Source of the DNA: Flavobacterium sp. N502540
GTDB taxonomy: Bacteria > Bacteroidota > Bacteroidia > Flavobacteriales > Flavobacteriaceae
Length of the DNA stretch: 64,000 nucleotides
NCBI RefSeq assembly: GCF_025947365.1
Contig: NZ_CP110012.1
Coordinates: 2,294,001-2,358,000, forward strand
Reading direction: 5' to 3'
Shown: piece after piece, positions 9,244 to 19,116 of the stretch
Numbering within the stretch: position 1 is the stretch's first letter
How the letters are laid out: the number at the start of each line of letters is the position of its first letter
Position numbers and translations under genes: made by a program
The notes under the pieces: generated by a model
What the model was told of the DNA's origin: nothing
What the model saw: only the letters and a program-made list of their open reading frames with translations
The model's database searches: none

Positions 9244-11265
9244 TTATTTTACTAATTTTTTGAAATTGAATTTCAGCTTGTTCAATAAACCATCTTCTAT
9301 AATGTCGACTCCAATTCCAAAATTACTGTCGGCGACCTCGTTATGGGCTTCTCTGAAATCTTCAAAATCCTCTTCAGGAATTTCTAAGTTAATCAGCGGT
9401 TTATAGTCGATGTAAATAGTTCCTCCGTTTTTGTTGATCTTTTTACGGCTCACATAATCAAAGTAGGCATTGTTGATCGTACTTTCCTGTATCGTAAACT
9501 TTTCGCTAACGTCAATTTTTTGATCCGTTACAAGAGTGATTTCATATCGCTCATTGTCAAAATTGTGCCAGAAAGAGATGTCTTTATGCATAAAATCCCT
9601 TGCTCTGTTTTTCACAATATTGGAGTCAAAATACATCAGGAAACGATTGTTTTTCCCGTCTGAAAAATACGGGTTTTCAATAGTAGTCTGATATTCAATT
9701 TTAAATTCATTCAGCTTTTTATCATCACTGACAATTTCGATTGCGGCATCTTTAAAAATCTTTCGAAGATCAGTTCCGTTTCTGTCATTCGTATAATTTA
9801 AGGTATAAAAAAAGAAATTGTTCCAGCTGTCAATGATCTCTCTTTTGTTGGTGTTTTTGAAATACCTGCGCATGCTGTTGGCGCGATTTCCTTTGTATAC
9901 TGTCGTTAGTTTCAGTTTACCAACATTGTTCTCCGCAACAAGCTCTGATTTTTCATCAAGCGCATAATAAGGGAAACGATAAGGAGGTTTATGTTGTAAT
10001 TCCAAATTAGGCTTCACTTCCAGATAGTGCAGGAAGAAAATAAAACCACGATTTTCAATCAGTCCAAATTCATCACGCAATGTGGCATCAACGAAGTAGC
10101 TTTCACCCTTGTAATTGATCTTTACAATTACGTGATTAAAAGTCAGTAACGACGGTAAGTAATGCTTGATATAAAAATCAGTACCGAAATTGACCAGAAT
10201 AATCGAAGAGTCAATACCAATATAATCTAAAATAACTTTTAGTAAAACCGATTTAGCCTTGCAGTCGCCTTGTTTGTTAGTAAACGTTACAGCAGGCTCC
10301 TGCGGCTTGTGGCCGTTCATTTCATCGGCATTGTAAATATAATTGATATGGTTTTGAACATATTCTATCGCAAATTGCAACTGATCGTCTTTAGAACCTA
10401 TTTTGTCCAGTTTTTCAACCAGTTCCGGAGCAAATTCTGCCAGAGAAGATTTTTCGAAAATAGTCTCATAAATAGGAGAGATGTAATTGGACAATTCTTT
10501 CCAGTCGGCGGTCGTGGCAAAATCTATAAACGAAGAAACCTCACGGTTTGAATCTACAAAATTGATGTAATTCTCTTCTTCTCGTACATATTTTTCCCCC
10601 TTTTGCAAATAAGCGGTCTGTGGTTCCAGCACATTTCCGTCTTCATCTCTAAAGAACGATTTTTTGTAAGCAACTGCCTTTTCGCGATCGTTTATAAAAG
10701 TGAATTTGTACTTTCCGTATGCCCAGTAACTGTCAGGACCTACCCAGACATATCTGGCGAATTCTTTGCGTAGAAAATCACGCTCGGTAAAAATTTTAAT
10801 TCTGGAATCTTCCATAATCAAAATATCATACAAACGAAGATCCTTTATCGTAATATTAATCTTTTTGTTACTGCTCAAAATACCACCACCGCTTTGATTT
10901 TCGCTGTCCAGTATTTTAACTTTAGTATCGGGAATTTTGTCTACTAAAACACCATCTCTTAAAACACTGATTCGGTGTATCACATAAGTTTCACTTTCTT
11001 CCAATACAACATCCACAGCAGAAGCTTTCTCCAAATTGGCAGGCTCATTTAAGGTATAGGCCACACAGGCATATTCGCTGTTTTCGTTATCATTGGTATA
11101 ATAAATCTTATCTAAAAAATAACAATAGTCACGTCCCTCGTCTGCTTGTTTTTGAGAGAATTCAGATTCTTTGATATAATCTATAAGCTGGTTGTCATTA
11201 AGGTCACTTGCCCACGGTTCAGGCTTTTGAATTTTGTAAATTTCTAACTGTATATCTTGTTCCAT
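9244..11265 (-). CDS. DUF3857 / transglutaminase-like protein
   Basis: A 673-residue protein with no signal peptide or membrane segment visible. The N-terminal third resembles DUF3857 (beta-rich, with motifs such as VIHRISVLRDG). The middle holds a transglutaminase-like core with the predicted catalytic triad: Cys335 in KQGDCKAKS, His in FNHVIVKINY and Asp in YFVDATLRD. The remaining part is a beta-rich DUF2135-like tail. Function is unknown; the fold supports cysteine-protease or amide-transfer chemistry, and many members are non-enzymatic. It is convergent with bglX across the tandem repeat, and a 555-bp gap lies beyond its start, so it is probably monocistronic. Confidence 0.82.
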   Translation of the reverse strand: MEQDIQLEIYKIQKPEPWASDLNDNQLIDYIKESEFSQKQADEGRDYCYFLDKIYYTNDNENSEYACVAYTLNEPANLEKASAVDVVLEESETYVIHRISVLRDGVLVDKIPDTKVKILDSENQSGGGILSSNKKINITIKDLRLYDILIMEDSRIKIFTERDFLRKEFARYVWVGPDSYWAYGKYKFTFINDREKAVAYKKSFFRDEDGNVLEPQTAYLQKGEKYVREEENYINFVDSNREVSSFIDFATTADWKELSNYISPIYETIFEKSSLAEFAPELVEKLDKIGSKDDQLQFAIEYVQNHINYIYNADEMNGHKPQEPAVTFTNKQGDCKAKSVLLKVILDYIGIDSSIILVNFGTDFYIKHYLPSLLTFNHVIVKINYKGESYFVDATLRDEFGLIENRGFIFFLHYLEVKPNLELQHKPPYRFPYYALDEKSELVAENNVGKLKLTTVYKGNRANSMRRYFKNTNKREIIDSWNNFFFYTLNYTNDRNGTDLRKIFKDAAIEIVSDDKKLNEFKIEYQTTIENPYFSDGKNNRFLMYFDSNIVKNRARDFMHKDISFWHNFDNERYEITLVTDQKIDVSEKFTIQESTINNAYFDYVSRKKINKNGGTIYIDYKPLINLEIPEEDFEDFREAHNEVADSNFGIGVDIIEDGLLNKLKFNFKKLVK

Positions 11266-11820
11266 AATAAGGCTTTTAATTGAAGTAGGTAAAATCTTCG
11301 GTTTATAACAAAAATATAGCTTTTTGTCTATATCTAAAAAGACCGAATGTATTATTAGGATAAGTTCAGTTTTCTTACAATAAATAAATTTATTATTTGA
11401 TTTTGAAGAAATTTCACCTTAAATAATTTAAAAAAGGTCTGAAAGAATTTAGGAAATTATAGGAAACACTACTTTTTTTTAGTGATGTTTTCTTGTTTAG
11501 TACCCGCAAGATGATTTCCGTACTTTTTAAAAATACCGGTAATTACTTGTACTTGTCCACTTATTACCTCTTTTATGTACATGTTACTTTTAATATTGAG
11601 AGTGTTTTTGTTTGTAAGATATTTGCTTAAAAAAAAGTAAGAATAAAAAAACTGCAAAAAAACATTATTTTTTTGAAAGAAAATTCACTTACAAGTAGTT
11701 TAGGTGCTATACTGTCAAATAACAAAGGAAGAATGATTTCTGAAGTTCCTTATAAGCAGTAATTGATAAACCTTGACATATAAAATTTAATAAGATAACT
11801 CAAAAAAAAATTAACAGACT
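11266..11820. other. AT-rich intergenic gap with divergent upstream regions
   Basis: A 555-bp gap between a minus-strand and a plus-strand gene, so promoters of both should be here. I see no clear TTG-N17..23-TAnnTTTG pair. A frame of 62 codons on the minus strand (11469-11657) has lysine/asparagine-rich composition and no family resemblance, and I do not call it. The sequence is strongly AT-biased with runs of A and T near 11640-11690 and 11800-11815. No riboswitch or terminator was recognised. Confidence 0.5.
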
Positions 11821-14800
11821 ATGATTATTTTTAGTTTTAATCGGTCTCTTACAAGACTACTTTCGTTTTTCGAAAAAAACAGGATTTTTTTTGCCTGGAT
11901 ATGGATTTTAATTGGATGTTCCTTCTCTGGAATAGCACAGAAACCGGGTGGTGTAGGTACCGGACTTAAGTTGTGGCTAGATACCAGCAACGGGGTTACG
12001 GCATCGGGAAATAATTTAACAGCCTGGTCAGACAGAGCAGGGGTTAATACCTTTACGGTAAGCGCCACACGGCCAACAGTAAACAATAATGCCATTAATT
12101 TTAATCCCACTGTTGCATTTAATAACACGACAGCTAATACATCATATCCTGCCACACAGAATTTGATCGGTAATACCAGTATTACAGCCAAAGATGGGTA
12201 CGCGGTTTTTAAAATAGATACCAATAATGGAGGTACCGTTATAGGCGGCACTTTACCCGGAGCTAATTACGGAACTGCCTTTTTTGGACAGGAATTTTCT
12301 TATATGAAAGTGGGAAATGGGGCTAGTTATTCTTCTTTTCCAATGTCAGACTATGCCAATTATCATCTGTATAATATGGATGTGAGCGGAAGTCCTGTTA
12401 CAGGTACATTTGATGGTGCCAACCAAGCGGTATCAATAAAAGGAACCTCCTTTTCCGGTTATTCCTTTATACCTGCTGTTGGTACTACCAATAATAAAAA
12501 TAATAGTGATGGTTGGTACCATCTGCGAGGACAAATAGCCGAAGTTATTTTGTATGATCAAACAACAGCCTCACGAAGAATAAATATAGAATCTTATCTG
12601 TCCTTAAAGTATGGTATTCATAAAGCCGGTAATTATGTTGACAGTAATAATAATATACTCTGGAATGCCACGACTAACGCAGCTTATCATAATGATGTAT
12701 TCGGAATCGGAATGGACAATTTATCCGGATTAAACCAGCCTAAATCCAATAGTATGAATACGGGTAGCGGTGATGGTACCGGGCAAAGTGCAAAAGGGAA
12801 TATTGTAATTAGTAATCCTTCTTCATTAGCCAACAACGGATTTTTAATAATCGGGCATGATACCGGAGCACTCACAGAACTAACGGAGACATTTGGCACC
12901 AATAACAGTAGTGCTAGAAGAAGAATACAAAGAACCTGGAAAGTTCAAAGCACAGGCAATCCCGGAACCGTAACCTTAAGTTATGATATAACCGGTTTAA
13001 CGTATTCCGCAAAGAGCAGCAGTGATTATGTGCTTTTGGTTGACCCGACAGGTGCCGGCAGTTTCACCGGAACAGGAATCGTGAGCTATTCCCCAACACT
13101 CACGGGTAATATACTTTCTTTTGCTAATGTTGATTTACCAACGGGTGCTGTATTTACTTTTCAAACCTTGCTAGCCCCTACTGTTCAGGCAACAAACGTA
13201 ACTTTTACGAATACAAAAGCGACAACAACTACGGTTGGATGGACAAATGGTAACGGTTCTTCAAGAGCTGTATTTATGTTTGCCGGATCAAGCGGAAGCC
13301 CGGTTCCTGTTAACGGAACAACCTATACGGCAAATACTGTTTTCGGTACAGGAACCCAGATTGGTACCGGTGGTTGGTATTGTATTTATAACGGTACGGG
13401 TTCAACAGTAGATGTAACGGGGTTAGCTCCGCAGGCCACTTATCAGGTTATGGTTCTTGAGTACAACGATAACGGTTCATCTGGTAACCAGTTATATTTA
13501 TCTACCACGGCTACAGGTAATCCCGCCGGGGTAACCACTCCCTATGCACAGAAACCGGGTGGTGTAGGTACCGGACTTAAGTTGTGGCTGGATACCAGCA
13601 ACGGGGTTACGGCATCGGGAAATAATTTAACAGCCTGGTCAGACAGAGCAGGGGTTAACACCTTTACGGTAAGCGCCACACAGCCAACGGTAAACAATAA
13701 TGCTATTAATTTTCATCCTACTGTTGGATTTAATAACAACGATGGCATGGGAGTATACCCTGCGACACAGAATTTGATTGGTAATACTGCTATTACAGCC
13801 AGAGACGGATACGGGGTTTTTAAAATGGGGACTGGTACCATTATAGGCAGTGCATTATCCGGGACAAGTTATGGAGGAGCTTTTTTCGGAGCAGAAAGCC
13901 CTCGCATATATGTATCACGTGGGGTTGGAAGTACTCATTCAGGTTTTCTAATGGCAACAGATAGCAATTATCATATGTACAATATGGATATTAGCGGGAG
14001 CACTGTTACAGGTAAATTTGACGGTACTGGCCAAACAGTGACAACAGTAGGAACAACCTTCCAAAGTTATACTTTTACTCCTACTGTGGGTACTACCAAT
14101 AATAAGAATGGTAATGCGCCCCTAAATGGTTGGGATCATTTGAAGGGAGAAATAGCCGAAGTTATTTTGTATGATCAAACAACAGCCTCACAAAGAATAA
14201 ATATAGAATCTTATCTGTCCTTAAAGTATGGTATTCATAAAGCCGGTAATTATGTTGACAGTAATAATAATATACTCTGGAATGCCACGACTAACGCAGC
14301 TTATCATAATGATGTATTCGGAATCGGAATGGACAATTTATCCGGATTAAACCAGCCTAAATCCAATAGTATGAATACGGGTAGCGGTGATGGTACCGGG
14401 CAAAGTGCAAAAGGGAATATTGTAATTAGTAATCCTTCTTCATTAGCCAACAACGGATTTTTAATAATCGGGCATGATACCGGAGCACTCACAGAACTAA
14501 CGGAGACATTTGGCACCAATAACAGTAGTGCTAGAAGAAGAATACAAAGAACCTGGAAAGTTCAAAGCACAGGCAATCCCGGAACCGTAACCTTAAGTTA
14601 TGATATAACCGGTTTAACGTATTCCGCAAAGAGCAGCAGTGATTATGTGCTTTTGGTTGACCCGACAGGTGCCGGCAGTTTCACCGGAACAGGAATCGTG
14701 AGCTATTCCCCAACACTCACGGGTAATATACTTTCTTTTGCTAATGTTGATTTACCAACGGGTGCTGTATTTACTTTTCAAACCTTGATAGCCCCTACTG

Positions 14801-17800
14801 TTCAGGCAACAAAGGTAACTTTTACGAATACAAAAGCGACAACAACTACGGTTGGATGGACAAATGGTAACGGTTCTTCAAGAGCTGTATTTATGTTTGC
14901 CGGATCAAGCGGAAGCCCGGTTCCTGTTAACGGAACAACCTATACGGCAAATACTGTTTTCGGTACAGGAACCCAGATTGGTACCGGTGGTTGGTATTGT
15001 ATTTATAACGGTACGGGTTCAACAGTAGATGTAACGGGATTAAATCCAAAGACAACTTATCAGGTTATGGTTCTTGAGTACAACGGTTCATCGGATAACC
15101 AGTTATATTTATCTACGACCGATACAGGTAATCCTGCCGGGGTAACCACTCTAAATAATGTAGCAACGCTAACCAATTTAAGTATCAATAAGGGTACATT
15201 GTCTCCGGATTTTGCAAGCGGTACTATAAGTTACAATGCCAAGGTAGATTATGCAACTAAAAGTATAACCTTAACGCCTACCGTCACGGACAGTAATGCC
15301 ACGGTAAAAATAAATGGAGTAACGGTAACAAGCGGGAGTGCTTCGGGGGCAATAGATTTGAAAGTTGGTTCGAATGATATTACAACAGTGGTAACGGCTG
15401 AGGATGGTACTACAACGAAAACTTATACAACCACAATAGACAGGACGGCACAATCGACAATTTCAACGTCTGGTACATTAGCCGCGTTGACTACGACTTA
15501 TGGTACCCCATCAGCCTCAACAACGTTTAGTGTTTCCGGGACCAATATGCTCGAAGGGATTTTAATTACGTCACCCTCAGGATTTGAAGTCAGCAGTGAT
15601 GGTACTACCTTTACGAATTCAATTACAGTTGGTGCGGCCGGAACTATCACATCAAAATCGGTTTATATAAGGTTAAAAGGAACGATTTCGATAGGAAATT
15701 ATTCCGGAGATATTGTTTTAACCAGTAACACTGCCGAAAACGTCAATGTGGCTACGGCTTCCAGTACGGTCAATAAAGCAGCCTTAACCATCACGGCAGT
15801 AGATAAAAGCAAAACTTACGGATCAGCAAATCCGACATTAACGGCTAGTTATAGTGGTTTTGTAAACGGAGACAGCGAAAGCATTTTAACCACTGCACCA
15901 AACATCAGCACGACAGCTCAGACAGGAAGTGCGGTTGGAAGCTATGATATAACAGCCGATGGAGCAGCTGCATCCAATTATTCAATCAGTTACACTAAGG
16001 GTAGTCTGACGGTCAATAAAGCAGTCTTAACGATCACGGCAGTAGATAAAAGCAAAACTTGCGGATCGGCGAATCCTGTATTAACGGCTGCTTACAGCGG
16101 TTTTGTAAACGGAGAAGACCAAAGCAGTTTAACTACTGCGCCGAACCTTACTACCACAGCCGTAACAGAAAGTCCTGTTGGAACATACACTATAACAGCC
16201 GGTGGAGCAGTTGCATCCAATTATACCATTAGTTATGCTGATGGAACCCTTACTATAATCGGGACAATTAAATCTACCGATGATTTAGGAGCTCCTGTAA
16301 ATGGTTATGAAGGAGGTATTGTTGTAAATGTTTTAGACAATGATTTGCTGAATTGTGCAGCGGCAGCAGCAGGTAAAGTGAAAATTGCTTTGGCAAGTAC
16401 ATTACCGTCAGGAATAAATTTTGACACTGCTACGGGTAAAGTAAGTGTAAATCCGCATACGCCATCAGGAACCTATACATTTGATTATACGATTTGTGAT
16501 CTTTTGAACATTTTAAATTGTAGTACATCTACAGTTACAATAGAGGTTGAAGCTTCGAAAATAGAAACTTCAACTCAAACGCCACCCTTTACTATTGTGG
16601 CTACAGGAGGTACTACGCCTTCAGTAGTATCAGATGTTAAAATAAACGGTCAGCCGGTAGTGATCGGGACAAAGCCGGGAGAAGTAACCCTTACAGGTAC
16701 AAAAGTGCCACCAGGGTTTACGCTAAACCCTGACGGAACGGTTACAGTTCCGCCAAACACACCGGGAGGAAGTTATAAGGTAGAGTATCAGATATGTGAA
16801 GTGAGCAACCCTACAAATTGTAGTACATCTACAGTTACAATAGAGGTTGAAGCTTCGAAAATAGAAACTTCAACTCAAACGCCACCCTTTACTATTGGGG
16901 CTACAGGAGGTACTACGCCTTCAGTAGTATCAGATGTTAAAATAAACGGTCAGCCGGTAGTGATCGGGACAAAGCCGGGAGAAGTAACCCTTACAGGTAC
17001 AAAAGTGCCACCAGGGTTTACGCTAAACCCTGACGGAACGGTTACAGTTCCGCCAAACACACCGGGAGGAAGTTATAAGGTAGAGTATCAGATATGTGAA
17101 GTGAGCAACCCTACAAATTGTAGTACATCTACAGTTACAATAGAGGTTGAAGCTTCGAAAATAGAAAGTCCAACTCAAACGCCACCCTTTACTATTGGGG
17201 CTACAGGAGGTACTACGCCTTCAGCAGTATCAGATGTTAAAATAAACGGTCAGCCGGTAGTGATCGGGACAAAGCCGGGAGAAGTAACCCTTACAGGTAC
17301 AAAAGTGCCACCAGGGTTTACGCTAAACCCTGACGGAACGGTTACAGTTCCGCCAAACACACCGGGAGGAAGTTATAAGGTAGAGTATCAGATATGTGAA
17401 GTGAGCAACCCTACAAATTGTAGTACATCTACAGTTACAATAGAGGTTGAAGCTTCGAAAATAGAAAGTCCAACTCAAACGCCATTCTTTAGTATTGGGG
17501 CTACAGGAGGTACTACGCCTTCAGTAGTATCAGATGTTAAAATAAACGGTAAGCCAGTAGTGATTGGGACAAAGCCGGGAGAAGTAATCCTTACAGGTAC
17601 AAAAGTCCCATCAGGATTTACGCTAAACCCGGACGGTACGGTTACCGTTCCTCCGAATACACCAGGAGGAAGTTATACGGTAGAATATCAGGTATGCGAA
17701 GTGACCAACCCTACAAACTGTAGTACAGGTACAGTTAAAATAGAAGTTGAAGAACCGACAAAAGACTGTGTGATTAAGGTATTCAATGCCTTTTCTCCAA

Positions 17801-18042
17801 ATGGAGATTCCCAGAATGATCGTTTCTATATCCAGGGTCTGGAATGTTATCCGGATAATAAGGTAGAAATCTACAATCGCTGGGGCAGGTTGATATTTGA
17901 ATGTGAGCACTACAATAATGAAGATCGTGTCTTTAAAGGAGGAAATGGTGAATTGACAGGAACCTATTATTATGTCTTAAAATACAGTGATAACAAGTCT
18001 CAAACTCATGAAAAAGCTAGCTACCTGTATATCAGTAAATAA
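11821..18042 (+). CDS. Giant repetitive surface protein with type B T9SS sorting domain
   Basis: A 2073-residue modular secreted protein. An N-terminal hydrophobic segment (about 20-38, ending GIAQ) is the export signal. Two near-identical modules of about 537 residues follow (40-576 and 577-1110), each with a LamG/concanavalin-like part, a DUF8202-like part (GIHKAGNYVDSNNNI) and an Fn3-like part. Then come a cadherin-like beta-sandwich (about 1115-1210), a beta-sandwich, two MBG-type domains (ITAVDKSKT; about 1321-1480), an Ig-like unit and four 100-residue Ig-like repeats (1581-1980). The last 93 residues are the gliding-motility-associated C-terminal domain (FSPNGDSQNDRF, YNRWGRLIFE, GTYYYVLKY). 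Type IX secretion would place it on the surface through the adjacent SprF-like protein. A role as an adhesin is inferred. The ATG at 11821 has no obvious ribosome site. Confidence 0.88.
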   Translation: MIIFSFNRSLTRLLSFFEKNRIFFAWIWILIGCSFSGIAQKPGGVGTGLKLWLDTSNGVTASGNNLTAWSDRAGVNTFTVSATRPTVNNNAINFNPTVAFNNTTANTSYPATQNLIGNTSITAKDGYAVFKIDTNNGGTVIGGTLPGANYGTAFFGQEFSYMKVGNGASYSSFPMSDYANYHLYNMDVSGSPVTGTFDGANQAVSIKGTSFSGYSFIPAVGTTNNKNNSDGWYHLRGQIAEVILYDQTTASRRINIESYLSLKYGIHKAGNYVDSNNNILWNATTNAAYHNDVFGIGMDNLSGLNQPKSNSMNTGSGDGTGQSAKGNIVISNPSSLANNGFLIIGHDTGALTELTETFGTNNSSARRRIQRTWKVQSTGNPGTVTLSYDITGLTYSAKSSSDYVLLVDPTGAGSFTGTGIVSYSPTLTGNILSFANVDLPTGAVFTFQTLLAPTVQATNVTFTNTKATTTTVGWTNGNGSSRAVFMFAGSSGSPVPVNGTTYTANTVFGTGTQIGTGGWYCIYNGTGSTVDVTGLAPQATYQVMVLEYNDNGSSGNQLYLSTTATGNPAGVTTPYAQKPGGVGTGLKLWLDTSNGVTASGNNLTAWSDRAGVNTFTVSATQPTVNNNAINFHPTVGFNNNDGMGVYPATQNLIGNTAITARDGYGVFKMGTGTIIGSALSGTSYGGAFFGAESPRIYVSRGVGSTHSGFLMATDSNYHMYNMDISGSTVTGKFDGTGQTVTTVGTTFQSYTFTPTVGTTNNKNGNAPLNGWDHLKGEIAEVILYDQTTASQRINIESYLSLKYGIHKAGNYVDSNNNILWNATTNAAYHNDVFGIGMDNLSGLNQPKSNSMNTGSGDGTGQSAKGNIVISNPSSLANNGFLIIGHDTGALTELTETFGTNNSSARRRIQRTWKVQSTGNPGTVTLSYDITGLTYSAKSSSDYVLLVDPTGAGSFTGTGIVSYSPTLTGNILSFANVDLPTGAVFTFQTLIAPTVQATKVTFTNTKATTTTVGWTNGNGSSRAVFMFAGSSGSPVPVNGTTYTANTVFGTGTQIGTGGWYCIYNGTGSTVDVTGLNPKTTYQVMVLEYNGSSDNQLYLSTTDTGNPAGVTTLNNVATLTNLSINKGTLSPDFASGTISYNAKVDYATKSITLTPTVTDSNATVKINGVTVTSGSASGAIDLKVGSNDITTVVTAEDGTTTKTYTTTIDRTAQSTISTSGTLAALTTTYGTPSASTTFSVSGTNMLEGILITSPSGFEVSSDGTTFTNSITVGAAGTITSKSVYIRLKGTISIGNYSGDIVLTSNTAENVNVATASSTVNKAALTITAVDKSKTYGSANPTLTASYSGFVNGDSESILTTAPNISTTAQTGSAVGSYDITADGAAASNYSISYTKGSLTVNKAVLTITAVDKSKTCGSANPVLTAAYSGFVNGEDQSSLTTAPNLTTTAVTESPVGTYTITAGGAVASNYTISYADGTLTIIGTIKSTDDLGAPVNGYEGGIVVNVLDNDLLNCAAAAAGKVKIALASTLPSGINFDTATGKVSVNPHTPSGTYTFDYTICDLLNILNCSTSTVTIEVEASKIETSTQTPPFTIVATGGTTPSVVSDVKINGQPVVIGTKPGEVTLTGTKVPPGFTLNPDGTVTVPPNTPGGSYKVEYQICEVSNPTNCSTSTVTIEVEASKIETSTQTPPFTIGATGGTTPSVVSDVKINGQPVVIGTKPGEVTLTGTKVPPGFTLNPDGTVTVPPNTPGGSYKVEYQICEVSNPTNCSTSTVTIEVEASKIESPTQTPPFTIGATGGTTPSAVSDVKINGQPVVIGTKPGEVTLTGTKVPPGFTLNPDGTVTVPPNTPGGSYKVEYQICEVSNPTNCSTSTVTIEVEASKIESPTQTPFFSIGATGGTTPSVVSDVKINGKPVVIGTKPGEVILTGTKVPSGFTLNPDGTVTVPPNTPGGSYTVEYQVCEVTNPTNCSTGTVKIEVEEPTKDCVIKVFNAFSPNGDSQNDRFYIQGLECYPDNKVEIYNRWGRLIFECEHYNNEDRVFKGGNGELTGTYYYVLKYSDNKSQTHEKASYLYISK
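11938..15160 (+). repeat. Two long direct repeats inside the surface-protein gene
   Basis: The module beginning CAGAAACCGGGTGGTGTAGG at 11938 recurs at 13549. The first about 600 bp of each module has diverged and has different length (offset 1611 bp at the start, 1617 bp later). From about 12544 onward the copy at 14161 is almost base-for-base identical for roughly 880 bp, with only a few substitutions. Sharp zones of near identity next to diverged zones suggest a recent duplication or gene conversion between the copies. Confidence 0.92.
16561..17760 (+). repeat. Four tandem 300-bp (100-codon) repeats
   Basis: ATAGAAA(C/G)TYCAACTCAAACG occurs at 16561, 16861, 17161 and 17461, exactly 300 bp apart, so each unit encodes 100 residues of one Ig-like domain. 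Unit 1 and unit 2 differ at one base (GTGG versus GGGG near 16597/16897). Unit 3 has a few changes, and unit 4, next to the sorting domain, has diverged most. The array is in frame and would expand or contract without breaking the gene. Confidence 0.95.
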
Positions 18043-18055
18043 TAATCAAACAAAA

Positions 18056-18088
18056 AAAGGCTCAGTCAACAAAAACTGAGCCTTTCTT
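18056..18088 (+). terminator. Intrinsic terminator or attenuator between surface protein and SprF-like gene
   Basis: AAAGGCTCAGT (18056-18066) and ACTGAGCCTTT (18075-18085) form a perfect 11-bp stem with an 8-base loop, followed by a short T-rich stretch. It lies 14 bp after the stop of the giant gene and just before the next start, so it may reduce rather than abolish read-through. Confidence 0.75.
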
Positions 18089-18100
18089 AAAAGAAAGGAT

Positions 18101-19012
18101 ATGAGAAAATTATTTTTATTTTTTATAATTTATTCCACAATTGGATTTGCACAGCAAGATTCACAGTTTACACAATATATGTACAATACTCTTATTATAA
18201 ACCCTGCTTACGCAGGCTCAAAAGGGACAATGAGTATCTTCGGCTTGTACCGTACCCAATGGGTTGGACTCGAAGGAGCTCCAAAAACAGGTAGTTTTTC
18301 TTTGCATACGCCGCTGAACGATAGTAAGTTGGGAATAGGGGGGTCGTTGGTAAACGATAAAATAGGGCCAACAGATGAGAGTATATTATCTGTCGATTTA
18401 TCTTACACAATACCCACATCGGCCTCCTTTAATCTTTCTTTTGGGATTAGGGGAACAGGCAATTTGTTCAGTTTGGACCAGAATAAACTAAGTCCTGAAC
18501 TACAGGGAGATCTACAGTTTCAAAATTTAAAAAGTGTGTTTACGCCCAATATGGGAGTCGGGTTATATTGGTATTCCGATAAGGCTTACATTGGTTTGTC
18601 GATCCCTAATTTTATCGAAAATAATCGATACAACGATAATAATATATCCATTTTCAAGAATAAAATATGTTACTATTTGATAGGCGGTTACGTATTTGAT
18701 TTGTCTCCTTCAATTAAATTCAAACCTGCAGTACTTACCAAAATGAGCACAGGATCCTCCTTGCAGATAGACCTTTCGGCAAACTTCATGTACAACGAGA
18801 AATTTGTATTTGGAGCTGGTTATCGATCAAATGCTGCAGTAAGTGCTCTGGCTGGGTTTCAGATTACAGAAGGTCTATTCTTAGGATATGCATACGATTT
18901 TGACACCACTGCATTGCGGAATTACAATTCAGGTTCACATGAGATATTCCTGCGATTCGAATTGTTCAATAATAGTAATAATAAGGGATTAATGTCACCC
19001 AGATTCTTCTAA
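18101..19012 (+). CDS. PorP/SprF-family type IX secretion outer-membrane protein
   Basis: A 303-residue outer-membrane protein with a signal peptide ending GFAQ. The family signature follows directly: QFTQYMYNTLIINPAYAG, then RTQWVGLEGAPKT (residues about 20-60). The rest is alternating beta-strand sequence consistent with a barrel, ending FLRFELF. SprF/PorP paralogues pair one-to-one with large type-B-sorted proteins and are needed for their surface export or anchoring; F. johnsoniae SprF serves SprB. Here it follows the 2073-residue protein by 58 bp on the same strand, the usual arrangement, so that protein is its probable client. Only the short hairpin at 18056-18088 separates them. Confidence 0.92.
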   Translation: MRKLFLFFIIYSTIGFAQQDSQFTQYMYNTLIINPAYAGSKGTMSIFGLYRTQWVGLEGAPKTGSFSLHTPLNDSKLGIGGSLVNDKIGPTDESILSVDLSYTIPTSASFNLSFGIRGTGNLFSLDQNKLSPELQGDLQFQNLKSVFTPNMGVGLYWYSDKAYIGLSIPNFIENNRYNDNNISIFKNKICYYLIGGYVFDLSPSIKFKPAVLTKMSTGSSLQIDLSANFMYNEKFVFGAGYRSNAAVSALAGFQITEGLFLGYAYDFDTTALRNYNSGSHEIFLRFELFNNSNNKGLMSPRFF

Positions 19013-19026
19013 ATTAATAAAGATAG

Positions 19027-19056
19027 AAACCAGATGGCGAAGGCCCTCTGGTTTTT
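19027..19056 (+). terminator. Intrinsic terminator after the SprF-like gene
   Basis: AAACCAGA (19027-19034) pairs with TCTGGTTT (19047-19054), followed by further T residues. It lies 15 bp after the stop codon. Confidence 0.7.
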
Positions 19057-19116
19057 ATAACAAAATAGAACAATAATGTAAGCTGTGATTTTTTTGGAGC
19101 AATGTCTGACTAAGAA

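Noticed and set aside
11469..11657. A 62-codon frame in the gap before the surface-protein gene
   Set aside because: Lysine/asparagine-rich, no ribosome site judged convincing, no family resemblance; typical of AT-rich intergenic DNA.
12687..14519. Two identical 71-codon antisense frames (12687-12902 and 14304-14519)
   Set aside because: They lie opposite the near-identical duplicated region of the surface-protein gene; their identity reflects the duplication, not a conserved gene.
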